Positions 7,432 to 18,505 are shown, numbered from the stretch's first letter. The stretch: 64,000 nucleotides of DNA from Marinihelvus sp963695135 (GCA_963695135.1 CAVOGA010000001.1:868001-932000), one strand, 5' to 3'. Notes: generated from the letters alone by a model not told the origin. Numbers and translations: made by a program.

Positions 7432-9820
7432 TTAGCGGTCCCAGAAGAAGCCTACTTCCATGCCGTAGGTCAGCGGCGGCGCGTAGGTGGAGAAGGTCCA
7501 CAGACCACCAACGTACTGGGATGCGCTCTTGTAACGCTCGTCCGTCAGGTTTTTACCGTACAGGGATACCCACCAGTCGCCGGTCGGGGACGTCCAGGTC
7601 ACGTTGGCGTCAAACAGCGTGTGGCTCTCGATGAAGGTATCGAACTGCTCACCGTCACCGGAGTAGTAGTAGGTATTCTCATCCTCGTAGTAAATCCCGA
7701 AGAAGCTGCGGATATTCGAACCGTTGGACAGGTTCTTGGTCCAGGTCAGGTCGATGCCCGCCGTCCATTCCGGCGCACGGGTCACGGGCCGCCCGCTGAG
7801 GTCCTGGTCGGGCTCTCCGTCCAGGTTGAGGTCCAGCAGGAACTCGTCGTATTTCGCCTTCAGCCAGCCGACGTTGCCACGGAGCACGAGGTCATCGGTG
7901 ATCAGGTAGGAACCCTCGAATTCCACGCCGTAAGCCGGCACCTGGGCGGCGTTGAATACCACGGTTTCCTGCAATCCGGCCGAGGTGCTCGCGATGGCAG
8001 CACGCTGCATGTCCTCGTAGGTCACGTGGAACACGGCTATGTTCATGCGGGCGCGCCCACCCATCAGGTCCATCTTGGAGCCGATCTCGAAGGAATCAGC
8101 GGTTTCCGGTTGATAGGCCGTGCGGGCCAGGGGTACCTGCAGTCCGGACCCGGCCTGGTCTGAGTAGCCGCCGGACTTGAAGCCGTGGGAGTAGCTGGCG
8201 TAGCCGTAGACGTCGTCCGAGAACTGGTTGGACAGCATGATCCGGTAGGTCGGCTCATCCCAGGTCTGCTTGTCCGTGGTGCAAGGTGTCGTGTCGGTGC
8301 AGGGGAACTGGGCCGTATTGTTCGGATCGAAGGGGTAGTCCCCCGGTGTCTGGCCGTAGACGATGATCGGCGTTCCCGGGCGGGAGAAGAATTCTTTCTC
8401 CTCGTGGGTGTAGCGCACCCCGCCGGCGATTTGCCAGGTATCGGCAAAGTCGTAGCTCATGTCAAAGAAGCCGGCCAGGGACTGCATGTCCTGGTTGTTG
8501 CTGATGATCAGCGGGTTGTTGTTGTCCAGCACGCCCGGCACGCTGGTGCCGAAGAAATCAAGAAGGCCCAGGTACTGCAGCACGTTGAAGCTGGTCTTGT
8601 CCGTCTGGTAGAAGACGCCGGCCACGAAGTTGGTGTTGCCGCTGAAGTAGGAGGTGAGTCGCACTTCCTGCTGGAAAGTCTCCCGCTGGTCGTCGCGGGT
8701 TGCGTCGAACAGGGAGGCGTAGCGCTCGCCCGTGTAGGTGCTGGGCAGCCTGGAATCCTGGTTACGCTGACCGGTGACAGAGCTCAGGATGTAGTCGCCG
8801 AATTGCCAGTCAATGTTCAGGTAGTAGCCATCCACGTCGATCTGGTGACCGTCGGTCATGAACAGGCCGGTGGTTTCCGAGCCGGGCCCGTCAATGAAGT
8901 CACGGTTTGAAATACCGGCCTGGTCCAGCGGATCACCGCCGGTGATTCCCGGGAAGCCGATGAAGTTAAAGGCCTGCGGCGAGTTCGGGTCGGTCGTGTT
9001 GACCGCCGGCGGGCTGTCGCTGCGGTCTTTCAGGTACTCGTACTGGAACAGCACCGTCAGGTCTTCCGTGGGTTCCCAGAGCAGCTTGGCGCGCGCATTG
9101 ATGTTGTCATTGCCGCCGATGCGCTCGTTGGTGGGTTCGGTAATTTGTCCCGGGCTGACCTTGCCGTTGCGGTAGTAGCCGTCGCTCTGCTGGCTCATGG
9201 CGGCCAGGCGGAAAGCAAATTCATCACCCATCGGCAGGTTGACTGCCAGCCGCGGCTCTACAACGCCGTAGTTGCCGACGCGCAAACGCGCATCAACGGT
9301 TGTTTCGCCCAACTGGGGCTTTTTCGTTCTGACAACCACCGCGCCGGCGGTGGTGTTCTTGCCGAACAGCGTGCCCTGCGGGCCGCGCAGATACTTCGAC
9401 GCTCTCGATGTCGAAGGCGGCAAGCAGCTGGGTCTGGACCTGGGGCACGACAAAGTCGTCGACGATCACGCCTACCGGCGGTTCCCAGTAGACCAGGATA
9501 TCCGTCTGGCCCGCGCCTCGAATGGCGAAGCCCGCTGCATTAAAGCCGGTAACGCTGGCCGAGGAAAAGTTAGGTGTTACCCATGCGATGTCGCCGATGT
9601 CGTTGGCGAACAGCTGGTCAAGCCCTTCTCCGGTCAGTGCAGTGATGGCGATCGGCGTGGTTTGCAGATCAGAAACGCGGCGGTTCGCGGTAACGAGCAC
9701 TTCTTCAAGAATGGCGTCCGATTCCGCACCTTCGCTGCCAACGCTCTGGGCCACGGCCAGGGAGCAGGACAGGGCGAGCGGAAGCGGGAGGAGGCCTTGC
9801 AAAACTCTTGCCGTCTTCAT
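7432..9820 (-). CDS. TonB-dependent outer-membrane receptor (one frame break)
   Basis: About 795 residues. The start is ATG at 9820, followed by a signal peptide (LPLPLALSCSLAVAQS). The plug has a TonB-box-like EEVLVTANRR, PIAITAL, and the GPQGTLFGKNTTAGAV motif; the rest is the 22-strand barrel, ending in GMEVGFFWDR-type aromatic residues. The reading frame breaks near 9391: GTA-CTG-CGC is expected for VLRGPQG but one extra base is present. The break falls inside the most conserved plug motif while both sides remain well conserved, so a sequence error is more likely than decay. Members with PIAITAL and FGKNTTAGAV plugs usually import hydrophobic or aromatic compounds. The neighbouring oxygenase operon converges on it and shares a half-site in the promoter, so it may import that pathway's substrate (inference). 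Confidence 0.88.
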
Positions 9821-9919
9821 CAGGTAGGTTCTCCAGGAGTTCTTATGTAATCGCGAGCGATGGTGTACCACTCTTCTGAGCACGGCCATTTAAACGCTGT
9901 TTTAACAAAAAATCAAGCT

Positions 9920-9928
9920 GGACTGTTT
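9920..9928. promoter_or_regulatory. Half-site shared with the Rieske-operon operator
   Basis: GGACTGTTT, identical to the right arm of the palindrome at 522-539 plus the adjacent spacer G. It lies about 100 bp upstream of the receptor start, in the gap between the receptor and the sulfate adenylyltransferase. The left arm is not preserved, so this may be chance in an AT-rich spacer. Confidence 0.25.
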
Positions 9929-10002
9929 TTTTTGAAAGGCCTTCGGTAAAAGACGAAACGCGGGGGTGTAGATTCCGCCATGGCTGAAGGCTTTGAGCGG
10001 TA

Positions 10003-10030
10003 AAAAGAAAAGGCGCCCGACGGGGCGCCT
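10003..10030 (-). terminator. Rho-independent terminator of the sulfate-activation gene
   Basis: AGGCGCC ... GGCGCCT stem at 10011-10030. Read on the minus strand it is followed by a T-rich tract (TTTTCTTTTT). It lies just beyond the stop of the bifunctional sulfate adenylyltransferase/APS kinase. Confidence 0.7.
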
Positions 10031-10057
10031 TGATTCCCGACGTTGTTGCCTGGTCAA

Positions 10058-11771
10058 TTACCGCAGGTAGCCGTGTCGCTCCAGGGTAATCAGGATCCGG
10101 TGTGCAGCCAGGTCCGGTGTGAGTTCGCTGGTGTCGATGACGATCTCCGCATTTTCGGGGACCTCGTAAGGGTCATCGATACCCGTAAAGCCCTTGATGA
10201 TGCCGGCCCGCGCTTTTGCGTACAGGCCTTTGCGGTCGCGCTGCTCGCACACCTCGATCGGCGTGGATACGTGAACCTCGAAGAATCCGCCGACCGGTTC
10301 GATCATCTCGCGGACCTCGCGCCGGGTTTTCGCATAAGGAGCGATCGGTGCGCAGATGGCGATGCCATGGTTTTTCGTGATCTCACTCGCCACGAAGCCG
10401 ATGCGCTGGATATTGAGGTCGCGGTGTTCGCGGGAAAAGTTCAGCTCGCTGGACAGGTTTTTGCGGACCACGTCCCCGTCCAGCAGGGTCACGGGGCGCC
10501 GGCCGTCTTCAAGCAACTTGACCATCAGGGCGTTGGCGATGGTTGACTTGCCCGAGCCGGACAGGCCGGTGAAGAAAATGGTAAAGCCCTGCTGGGGCTT
10601 TGGCGGATGCGCGCGGCGCAGTTCCTCAACGACCTTCGGATAGGAAAACCACGCGGGAATCTCGAGGCCTTCGCGAAGGCGGCGTCGAAACTCGGTGCCG
10701 GACAGGTCCAGGACCCGGTCGTCGTCCCGGGTCTCGTCGGCGGGCAGGTATTCGGCGCGGTTTTCCACGTAGACCATCATCTTGAAGGGAACCATGGAAA
10801 TCCCGAGCTCTTCCTCGTGCTCGGCTGAACAGTTCCTGCGCGTCGTAGGGGCCATAGAAGGGGTTGCCGTCGCGGTCATTGCCCGGTCCGGCGTGATCGC
10901 GCCCGACGATGAAGTGGGTGCAGCCGTAGTTCTTGCGGATAATCGCGTGCCACAGGGCCTCACGCGGACCGGCCATGCGCATGGCAAGGTTCAACAGGCT
11001 CAGGGTGGTGGTCTTTTCCGGATACTGTTCCAGCACGTGCTCGTAGCAGCGCACGCGGGTGAAATGGTCGATGTCCCCGGGCTTGGTCATACCAACCACC
11101 GGGTGGATCAGGAGGTTCGCTTCCACTTCGCGGGCAGCCCGGAAGGTCAGCTCCTGGTGCGCCCGGTGGAGCGGATTGCGGGTCTGGAAAGCCACCACCT
11201 TGCGCCAGCCGAGTTTGGCGAAACGGGCGCGAACCTCCGCAGGCGTTTCCCGCAGGGCCTTGAAGTCGTAGTAGGTGGGCGCCTCGACACCGCGCAGTGT
11301 GCCCCCAAGGTAGACCGGTCCGGCGTGGTTGAAGAGATAGTTCACCCCCGGGTGCGTGTTGTCCGTGGTGCCGAACACCTTCTCGGCCTCTGCCATCTTG
11401 TCCGGCTGCCACAGGTCAGTCACCTCCAGCGTCGCAATCAGCACGCCTTCCTGGTCACGCAGCGCGATGGTCTGTCCGGCCGCGATGCTTTCCGCGAAGG
11501 ATTCACTGACGTCCAGCGTCACGGGGATGGGCCACAGGACGCCGTTGACCAGGCGCATCGTGTCGCAGACCGACTCATAGTCTGCTTTGCCGAGGAAGCC
11601 CGTGAGTGGAGAAAAGGCGCCGTTGAGCAGCAGGTCAAGATCACAGATCTGCCGCTGGGTCAGGTTCCAGGAGGCATAATCCTTGGCCTTGAGCTTTTCC
11701 GCCCCGGCGGCTTCCGCTGCGAGGTAGAGTTCATTCAGCTCGCCGCCGTGTGGTTCTTTGAAAGCGCCCAT
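10058..11771 (-). CDS. Bifunctional sulfate adenylyltransferase / adenylylsulfate kinase (one frame break)
   Basis: About 570 residues. The N-terminal part is an ATP sulfurylase with the catalytic QTRNPLHRAHQ and GRDHAGPG motifs. The C-terminal part is an APS kinase with the P-loop GLSGSGKST and a LLDGDVVRKNL segment. Together they would convert sulfate to APS and then PAPS in the cytoplasm, for assimilation or sulfation. The frame breaks near 10825-10831: after YDAQELF the continuation AEHEEELGISMVPFKMMVY is one base out of phase. The Sat-then-kinase order is that of known fused enzymes. No cysH, cysI or cysDN genes are in the window. It is followed by a terminator and preceded by a TetR gene on the same strand. 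Confidence 0.9.
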
Positions 11772-11815
11772 TGTTCAGTTTTCCTTGCTTGTCAGTTGGA
11801 GTGGCGTGAGCCGGT

Positions 11816-12424
11816 TCAGTCTTGTTGTGCGGCAGGCATGAAGCCGTTCAGCAGCAGGTCAGTGACCTTGTCGATGGTTTCGAAAAGGTCCAGCTCCGGG
11901 TCGCGAACAATCAGTTCGCCCCAGGCATTACAGATCCCAATCACGGACTGGGCTGCGAAATGGCAGTCCAGTTCCGGCCGCAGCGTGCCCCGGGCAACGG
12001 CCTCGACGAAAATTCCTTCCAGCAGTTCACGGTAGCGGCTGCCGAGTTGTTTGAGCTTTTTGCGACGGATCTCTGACAGGTACAGCCGCTCGTCATTGTG
12101 AACTTTCAGGGCCTCGTTCTTTTCGCGGTAGCTCGAGAGATGTGACGTGACGGTAGCCAGCAAACGTTGCTGAAAGGGAGTATCGCTGGCCGCGATCTCC
12201 TCCATCCGTTGCACGTAGTCGCGAATGCCATACAGGCAGACCTCCGCCAGCGCGTCCTCCTTCGATTGGAAGTAGTAATAAAGACTGCCCTGCTTAATGC
12301 CCATTTCCGCGGCGATGTCCGTCGTGCTGGCGCCGTGAAAACCCTTGCGCGCGAATACTGCGGCCGCAGCGCGAATCGCGCTGAGTTTCTGCTGCTGGTA
12401 CTTGGGAGAGTCCGGGTTCTGCAT
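11816..12424 (-). CDS. TetR/AcrR family transcriptional regulator
   Basis: 202 residues from ATG at 12424 (a GTG six bases earlier is possible). The N-terminal helix-turn-helix is clear: FARKGFHGASTTDIAAEMGIKQGSLYYYFQSKEDAL. The C-terminal ligand domain is of the type found in regulators of fatty-acid or acyl-CoA catabolism (inference). It lies between the sulfate-activation gene and an outer-membrane protein gene, all on the same strand. A palindrome at 12456-12473, just upstream of its start, is a good autoregulatory site. It is the only classical DNA-binding regulator I see in the window, so it may also control more distant genes such as the RND pump. Confidence 0.9.
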   Translation of the reverse strand: MQNPDSPKYQQQKLSAIRAAAAVFARKGFHGASTTDIAAEMGIKQGSLYYYFQSKEDALAEVCLYGIRDYVQRMEEIAASDTPFQQRLLATVTSHLSSYREKNEALKVHNDERLYLSEIRRKKLKQLGSRYRELLEGIFVEAVARGTLRPELDCHFAAQSVIGICNAWGELIVRDPELDLFETIDKVTDLLLNGFMPAAQQD

Positions 12425-12455
12425 AAACACGCCAGGAATCAGTCGCAGGCGCGAA

Positions 12456-12473
12456 TTCTATAGAGTTATAGAA
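12456..12473. promoter_or_regulatory. Palindrome upstream of the TetR gene, candidate operator
   Basis: TTCTATA-GAGT-TATAGAA, a perfect 7-bp inverted repeat with 4-bp spacer, 32-49 bp upstream of the TetR start. Position and size fit autoregulation. It does not resemble the palindrome at 522-539, so the TetR protein is not obviously the regulator of the Rieske operon. Confidence 0.55.
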
Positions 12474-12513
12474 AAAATACAAGCGGACGTTAGCGGGACA
12501 GGACCGGCGGGTG

Positions 12514-13693
12514 TCAGTAGTGCCAGTTGCCGAATTCCATCTCGACCCAGACGCCGAAGCCCAGGGTCAGTTCGCGTTCGTCCTGCGGTTCAAAGCGCGG
12601 CCAGGTGATGGAGGGTCCATACGAAAGCCAGATCCAGTCCCGTGTGAGGTTCTGTCGCCAGATGAAGTTGAATCCCGCATTCCGCATGGGGACGGGTCCG
12701 TCCGTTTCGCCGGTGGCGAATGCCAGCAGGGAAAAGGCCTTGCGGTCCCGCATCAGGTGATACCAGGTCTGCCCGAAATACCATTCCGTACCCAGGGACT
12801 CCTCGGAGAGGGTGACGACGCCCTCCAGTCGCAGCACGTCTTGCGGGTTCAACGCGTGGGTCATATCACCCCTGGCAGTGACGCCAAAGCCGTCATCACT
12901 GCGCCAGAAAAAGGTCTGGCGAAAGCGCAGGTCGGTCGCGTCACTGAAGTCCTTGAAGTAATACCACCGGGCCCGGACGTAGGGCACCGGCGAGGTACGC
13001 AGTTTGACGCCTGCGGACCAGTCCCAGCCCTTGCGTCCCGCCTCGTCCCGGGGCCGGCCACCCAGTCCCACCAGCAGCGAATCGTCATCGTTACGGTTGA
13101 TCAGTCCCGGGTTGTAGAAGGTCAGGTTCTGAGTTTCCGTGTCGGAGATATAGGCGTTATCGTCGCCCCGGTCGATAATCAGGGCCCAGCGATGATTCAG
13201 GTTTGGCAGCGGCGCGCGCACGCGGAAGCGAAGCCGGCTGTCAAAGCCCTCGTACTGGTCCCAGGAGCCTCCCACGGTTGCCAGGCCGCTGACAGCCTCC
13301 TCCGGGTAGTCAATGTCCTTGCCAAAGAGCCCGTCAAACCAGCGGAAACTGTGACAGCTGATGTTGCGGAAGAACTCCCGCGTGTCCTCCTGCCAGTGCG
13401 GCTCCGAGTAGTCGGCGTCGCAAAGATCGCGTCCTGGCCGGTTCCTCCCCGGCCTTATCCGGCGGCTGCTCCTCGAACGGTTCCTGCACGCGACGCAGGG
13501 CGTCCTCGGTGGCTTCTTCGGGGTTGGTGGTCGGCGCCTGTTCCGCGGGGGCCGATTCCGGGAAGGGAACGTCATTCTGGGGTTGCGCAGCGGGGGCGGG
13601 TTCCGCGCCATGGGCAACAACCGTCAACAACAACAGCAGGCCGGCCATGAGGATGGCGCCTGCTGGTGAGCTGTTGTCGCGTCCGGCCTCCAT
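12514..13693 (-). CDS. Exported protein, probable outer-membrane beta-barrel (one frame break)
   Basis: About 390 residues with no family I can name. The start is ATG at 13693 with GGAGG five bases upstream. A signal peptide (ILMAGLLLLLTVVAHGAE) is followed by a low-complexity Pro/Ala/Glu linker, then by ~290 residues of alternating hydrophobic strands rich in Trp and Tyr (DWSAGVKLRTSPVPYVRARW, EMEFGNWHY at the end). A C-terminal aromatic residue is typical of barrel proteins. The frame breaks at about 13431-13437, just after the linker, by one extra base. It is divergent from the RND genes. The role is unknown; a pore or an enzyme barrel are both possible. Confidence 0.7.
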
Positions 13694-14087
13694 AGCGGCC
13701 TCCGGTTGCAGTACCCCGACTGTAAGCGATTGCGCGCCGGGGGTCACCGAATAAGTTTCCATTGCAATGCAAATGTAACCTTTCCTGTTCTGCTTGCGTC
13801 AAAAAGGGCAGGAAGCAGGAAACAGGGCGTCAAAAAGCTTCATTGGCAGGCCGCAGTATTGGTTTATCGCAGCCTGACCATTCCCTGACTTCCGGCCCAT
13901 GTCTTGATTCGGTGACTGTGGTTTCATGAACCTGCCCGATGTCGGTCCGCAACCAGAAGCGGACCGCAAAGACAAAAAAGACACGGGACAAATCACAGGG
14001 TTGCGGATACCTGTGCTGCCAAAGGCAGCGCGAATGACTTCGGTCGCGCTGAAAAAAGCGGGCACATAAACCCGATTGATAAACGAG
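13694..14087. other. Divergent intergenic region between barrel protein and RND operon
   Basis: About 390 bp without a convincing gene. It must carry the promoters of both neighbours. I see two related 17-bp segments in inverted order (TTTCCTGTTCTGCTTGC near 13780 and GGCAGGAAGCAGGAAA near 13808), which could pair imperfectly, and an AT-rich stretch near 13970-14000. An open frame on the minus strand has no start context or protein-like composition. Confidence 0.5.
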
Positions 14088-15276
14088 ATGAGGTCTGTTG
14101 TGAAAAAGCTGCTGAAAGTTTCTGCACCGGTCGTGGTACTACTCGCCGGAATCCTGATCGTCAAAGGCCTGGCGGCCGCGCGCCCGGAACCGGAGAAGAA
14201 AGAGGACGAAACACGACTGATTTCCCTCTATGTTGACGAGGCGCGCGCTGAATCTGTACAGGTCCAGGTTGTCACCCAGGGAGAGGTCCGCCCGAAAACC
14301 CAGATTGACGTGATTCCCCAGGTCTCCGGCCGCATCGTGGCCCTGTCTGACAGCTTCAGCTCCGGGGCCGAGTTCAAGGCCGGTGAGATGCTGCTGAAAA
14401 TTGACGACACGGATTACCAGCTCGCCCTGGTCCGCGCCCAGGCCATGGTGGCCCAGGCCCAGACCGAGTTGGAGCGGCAGCTGGCGACCCGGGATATCAA
14501 GGAGAAAGAGTGGCAGGGTAAGCGCCGCGAAGGCGAGCAGCCGACTGACTTCTCATTGAACCTCACGCAGGTCGCGCAGGCCGAAGCCATGCTGGCGTCT
14601 GCGAAAGCGGATCTGCGCCAGGCGCGCCTGGACCTCGAGCGCACGGAGATTCGACTGCCTTTTGACGGCCACGTTCGTGAGCGCACCGTGGGTATTGGCC
14701 AGTTCGTCAATGCCGGCACGCCCCTGGGCACGGTGTTCAGCAGCGACTCTGTCGAGGTACGCCTGCCCCTGACGGATCTGCAGCTGGTCGAACTCAACCT
14801 GCCGATTGGCTACATGGCGCCCAGCTACGAGGCCGCACCGTTGGTCCGGCTTACCTCCCGCCTGGGTAACCGCGAATATGCCTGGGAAGGCCGCATCATG
14901 CGCGTGAACGCCGCAGTGGATGAGGAAACCCGTCTGATTTACGTGACTGCCGAGGTGCGCGACCCCTACGGTGAGGGTGCCGCCGACGGCATGCCCATGG
15001 CCGTGGGCCTGTTCGTCAATGCGGAACTCAGCGGCGTGGAGTCGCAGGACGCGATCGTCATGCCCCGCCTGGCCCTGCGTAACGAGAACCTGGTGTACGT
15101 CATCAACGCGGACAACCGTCTGGAGATACGCAATGTCAACGTAATTTCAACCTCCAGCTGATCGCGTGCTCGTAGCCAGCGGTGTCACCGCCGGTGAGCA
15201 GGTCGTGACCTCCACGCTGCCGAACGCAGTCGAGGGAATGGAAGTTGAGCCGATTCATCGCAAGGCCCAGGGCTGA
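14088..15276 (+). CDS. RND efflux periplasmic adaptor (HlyD/MexA family, one frame break)
   Basis: About 395 residues. An N-terminal anchor (KLLKVSAPVVVLLAGILIV) is followed by a lipoyl half-domain (VQVVTQGEVRPKTQIDVIPQ), a coiled-coil hairpin (near residues 100-180, LVRAQAMVAQAQTELERQLA), the second lipoyl half (ERTVGIGQFVNAGTPLGTVF) and the beta-barrel domain. It links an inner-membrane RND pump to an outer-membrane channel. The frame breaks at about 15149-15160, where an in-frame TGA appears. The continuation DRVLVASGVTAGEQVVTSTL, one base out of phase, is the normal C-terminal domain and ends at 15276. It is 25 bp upstream of its pump gene; no TolC-type channel is nearby. Confidence 0.9.
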
Positions 15277-15301
15277 AGCGACCACCAGAGGGAGATAAGC
15301 C

Positions 15302-18300
15302 ATGAATGGCCTGATTGAATGGTGGGTTCGTAACCCGGTTGCCGCCAACCTGCTGATGATCGGCATCATTGTCGCCGGTTTCTTCGGCTTCACCTCGATG
15401 GAGCGGGAAATGGACCCCCATGTCCGCTTCCCCGGGCTCGAGATCGAAGTGACCTGGCCGGGCGCTGCGCCACAGGAAGTCGAGGAACAGATCGTCGCCC
15501 GCATCGAAGAGGCGGTCAGCGACCTGGACAATATCGAGTGGGTTCGCTCCACTTCTGCGGAGGCGTACGGCGGGGTCTACATCCTGGCCAACCAGAACGC
15601 CGACTTCACCCAGTTCATGAACGACGTGAAGATCCGGGTCGATTCCATTTCGTCCTTTCCCCGCGATATCGAGCCGCCGCAGGTTCGCCAGTGGGTGAAC
15701 CGGAATGAATTCATCCGCGTGGCCATCAGCGGCGATTTGAGCGAGCACGAGCTCAAGCGCCTCGCCGAGCAATTGCGCCGCGAGGCGGCGGTTCTGCCGG
15801 CTATTTCCATCGTGGAGCTGTTTGGCGTTCGCCGCGAAGAGGTGTCCATCCAGGTCAGCGAGGAGCAGCTGCGCCGCTACGGCATGAGCTTCAATGAAGT
15901 GGCTGCCGCGATCCGCAACAGCTCCATCAACCAGTCATCCGGCTCGGTGCGCACGGAAGTGGGCACCTACCAGCTCAAGGTTCGCAGCCAGGCGGATACG
16001 GAAGCCGATTTTGCCGACATCGTGATTCGCCAGAGCGGCGACGGTGGCACGATCCGCGTCGGTGATGTGGCCAGAGTCGTCGATGGTTTTGAAGACAATC
16101 CGATCCTCGCCACGCTCAACGGTGAGCCGGCGGTGCTTCTGCAGGTGATGACCACGGAGACCATGGACATCGTCACTGCATCAGAATCGATTCGCGAATG
16201 GATCGCAAAACGCAAGGAGAGCCTGCCGCCGGGCGCGGAACTGACCCTGTGGACCGACCAGGCGGAAGACTTCAAGGGCCGCATGTCGACAATCGGCAAT
16301 TCCGCGGGCCTGGGGCTGCTGCTGGTGTTCGCGGTGCTGATGCTGACCCTGCGGCCGAAGGTGGCGATCTGGGTTGCCGCCGGCATTGCCACGGCTTATG
16401 CGGGCGCCTTCGTGTTCCTGCCGACCGTGGGCGTATCCCTCAACATGATTTCCACCTTTGCCTTTTTGCTGGTGCTGGGCATCGTGGTGGATGACGCGAT
16501 CGTTGTCGGTGAAGGCATTCATTCGGAATCACACCGCATCGGCGGCGGGCCAAACGCGGCGGTCGCCGGCGCACAGCTGGTGGCCAAGCCCGTCATCTTT
16601 GCCGTGCTGACGACCATCATCGCCTTCCTGCCCTGGTTGTTCCTGTCCGGATCCACCAGTGAATTCACGCGCCATATCACCTGGGTCGTGATCCTGGCCC
16701 TGGGCTTTTCCCTGGTCGAGTCGCTGTTCATTCTTCCGTCCCACTTGCGCAAGATGCAGCCGCGGGATGATGCGAAGCTCGGGCGCATGGGGCATTACCA
16801 GAAAGCGGTATCTGACGGCATCATCAATTTTGCCCACAAGTACTACCGCGGCATCGGCGAATTCGCCGTCCGCCGCCGTTACCTGACCACCAGCTTCTTT
16901 GTTGCATTGCTGGTGGTGAGCTTCGGCCTGATGTCGACCGGCTGGGTCAAGACGGCCTTCATGCCGGAAATCGAGTCGGACGAAATCGTGGTCAACGTCG
17001 TGTTGCCGGAAGGGGCGCCCTACAGCCGCGCGCTGGAGATCCTGGCCCAGTTGCAGGATGCGGAAAAGCGCCTTGTTGCCGAGGTGGAGGAACGCACCCA
17101 GGGCGAGAAGCAGCTCATCGAGAACTGGTACACGCGCTCCCGGCGTGACTCGGTACTGGCTATCGTCAAGCTGGCGCCACCCGAGGTGCGGGACATGAGC
17201 GCCAAGGAGGCGTCGATTCGCCTGCGTGAGCTGATGGGTGACGTGCCCGACGCGAAAGAAGTTTCCGTGAACTACACGCAGAACGGCGGCGACCCGGGCT
17301 TTGAGCTGTCCATCCGCCACCCGGACCTGGAAGTGCTTCGCGCGGCCGTGGGCGAGGTTGAAACGCAGCTGCGCAGCTACGAGTCACTCTACGATGTCCG
17401 CAACGACCTGGAGAGCGCCTCGGAAGAGATCCGCATCATCCTCAAGCCCGGCGCCCAGAAACTGGGGCTGACCCTGGCCGACGTGACGCGCCAGGTGCGC
17501 CAGGCTTACTACGGCGAGGAAGTGCAGCGCCTGCCGCGCAACGGCCAGGACGTGCGGGTCATGGTTCATTACCCGATCGAGTCGCGACGTTCCATTGAGA
17601 GCCTCAAGCACTTCCGTGTGCGGACCAGTGATGGTCGCGAGGTGCCGCTGCTGTCGGTTGCCGAGCTTGAGTACGCCCCGGGCATCAAGCGCATTCAGCG
17701 CTGGAACGGCAGCCGTGCGGCCCGCGTTTCCGCCGATCTGAAAGACGACGTGCGCGGCGACATCATGGAAGACCTGGATGAGAACTTCTTCCCTGCGTGG
17801 GAGAAGCGCTACCCGGGCATCGAGCGCGGTTCGGTCGGCCAGGCCGAGGGTGAAGCGCGCTTCATGCGCGAGCTGCGGAACCTGTACGTGATGGCCCTGT
17901 TCGGCATGTTTGCACTGCTCGCGGTGGCTTTCCGCAGCTACTTCCAGCCGCTGCTGATCATGGTCGCCATGCCGTTTGCCTTTGCCGGCGCCATTCTCGG
18001 CCACGCGGCCCTGGGCATGAGCATCAATATGTTCAGCTACTTCGGTATCGCCGCGGCGGTCGGTGTGGTGGTTAACGACAACCTGGTGCTGATCGACTAC
18101 ACGAACCGGCTGCGCGCGAAAGGTGAGCAGGCGATGGAAGCGGTAATCAACGCCGGCGTGGCGCGCTTCCGGCCGATTATGCTGACCACCGTGACGACCA
18201 TCGTCGGTCTGCTGCCGATGATGTTCGAGCGGTCGATCCAGGCGAAATTCCTGATTCCGATCGTCATTTCCCTGTGCTTCGGTGTCTTTATCGCCTTCTT

Positions 18301-18448
18301 CGTCACCTTGCTGCTGGTGCCGGCGCTGTACGGAATCGGCGTGGATGTCACCAGGCTGACCGCCCGTGTCCGCGGGCGGGTGGGCAAACTTTTCGGGCGC
18401 AAGAAGTCTGCACAAGCAGCCGGGGACGCGGCCACGCAAACCCACTAG
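15302..18448 (+). CDS. RND efflux transporter permease (AcrB/MexB superfamily)
   Basis: 1048 residues, the full family length. The topology is the usual 12 helices with two large periplasmic loops. The first helix is ANLLMIGIIVAGFFGF, the TM2-6 block follows AGLGLLLVFAVLMLTL, and the TM4 proton-relay acids are visible in VLGIVVDDAIVVGEGI. A second helical block begins after NLYVMALFGMFALLAVAF. It would export a substrate using the proton gradient together with the adaptor encoded 25 bp upstream. Sequence features fit the less studied HAE-type proteobacterial pumps rather than AcrB itself; the substrate is unknown. The gene reads through without frame breaks and is followed by a strong terminator. 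Confidence 0.93.
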   Translation: MNGLIEWWVRNPVAANLLMIGIIVAGFFGFTSMEREMDPHVRFPGLEIEVTWPGAAPQEVEEQIVARIEEAVSDLDNIEWVRSTSAEAYGGVYILANQNADFTQFMNDVKIRVDSISSFPRDIEPPQVRQWVNRNEFIRVAISGDLSEHELKRLAEQLRREAAVLPAISIVELFGVRREEVSIQVSEEQLRRYGMSFNEVAAAIRNSSINQSSGSVRTEVGTYQLKVRSQADTEADFADIVIRQSGDGGTIRVGDVARVVDGFEDNPILATLNGEPAVLLQVMTTETMDIVTASESIREWIAKRKESLPPGAELTLWTDQAEDFKGRMSTIGNSAGLGLLLVFAVLMLTLRPKVAIWVAAGIATAYAGAFVFLPTVGVSLNMISTFAFLLVLGIVVDDAIVVGEGIHSESHRIGGGPNAAVAGAQLVAKPVIFAVLTTIIAFLPWLFLSGSTSEFTRHITWVVILALGFSLVESLFILPSHLRKMQPRDDAKLGRMGHYQKAVSDGIINFAHKYYRGIGEFAVRRRYLTTSFFVALLVVSFGLMSTGWVKTAFMPEIESDEIVVNVVLPEGAPYSRALEILAQLQDAEKRLVAEVEERTQGEKQLIENWYTRSRRDSVLAIVKLAPPEVRDMSAKEASIRLRELMGDVPDAKEVSVNYTQNGGDPGFELSIRHPDLEVLRAAVGEVETQLRSYESLYDVRNDLESASEEIRIILKPGAQKLGLTLADVTRQVRQAYYGEEVQRLPRNGQDVRVMVHYPIESRRSIESLKHFRVRTSDGREVPLLSVAELEYAPGIKRIQRWNGSRAARVSADLKDDVRGDIMEDLDENFFPAWEKRYPGIERGSVGQAEGEARFMRELRNLYVMALFGMFALLAVAFRSYFQPLLIMVAMPFAFAGAILGHAALGMSINMFSYFGIAAAVGVVVNDNLVLIDYTNRLRAKGEQAMEAVINAGVARFRPIMLTTVTTIVGLLPMMFERSIQAKFLIPIVISLCFGVFIAFFVTLLLVPALYGIGVDVTRLTARVRGRVGKLFGRKKSAQAAGDAATQTH

Positions 18449-18467
18449 GACCTCCTCCCAGGGCGAA

Positions 18468-18505
18468 GAACGGCCGGTCGGCTTCCGCGGACCGGCCGTT
18501 TTTCT
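18468..18505 (+). terminator. Rho-independent terminator after the RND operon
   Basis: CGGCCGGTC at 18471-18479 pairs with GACCGGCCG at 18490-18498 around a 10-base loop, followed by TTTTTCTTTT. It lies 22 bp after the permease stop. Confidence 0.85.

Noticed and set aside
13799..14164. A 121-codon minus-strand frame in the gap upstream of the RND adaptor
   Set aside because: It overlaps the adaptor start, has no recognisable start context, and its composition is not protein-like.
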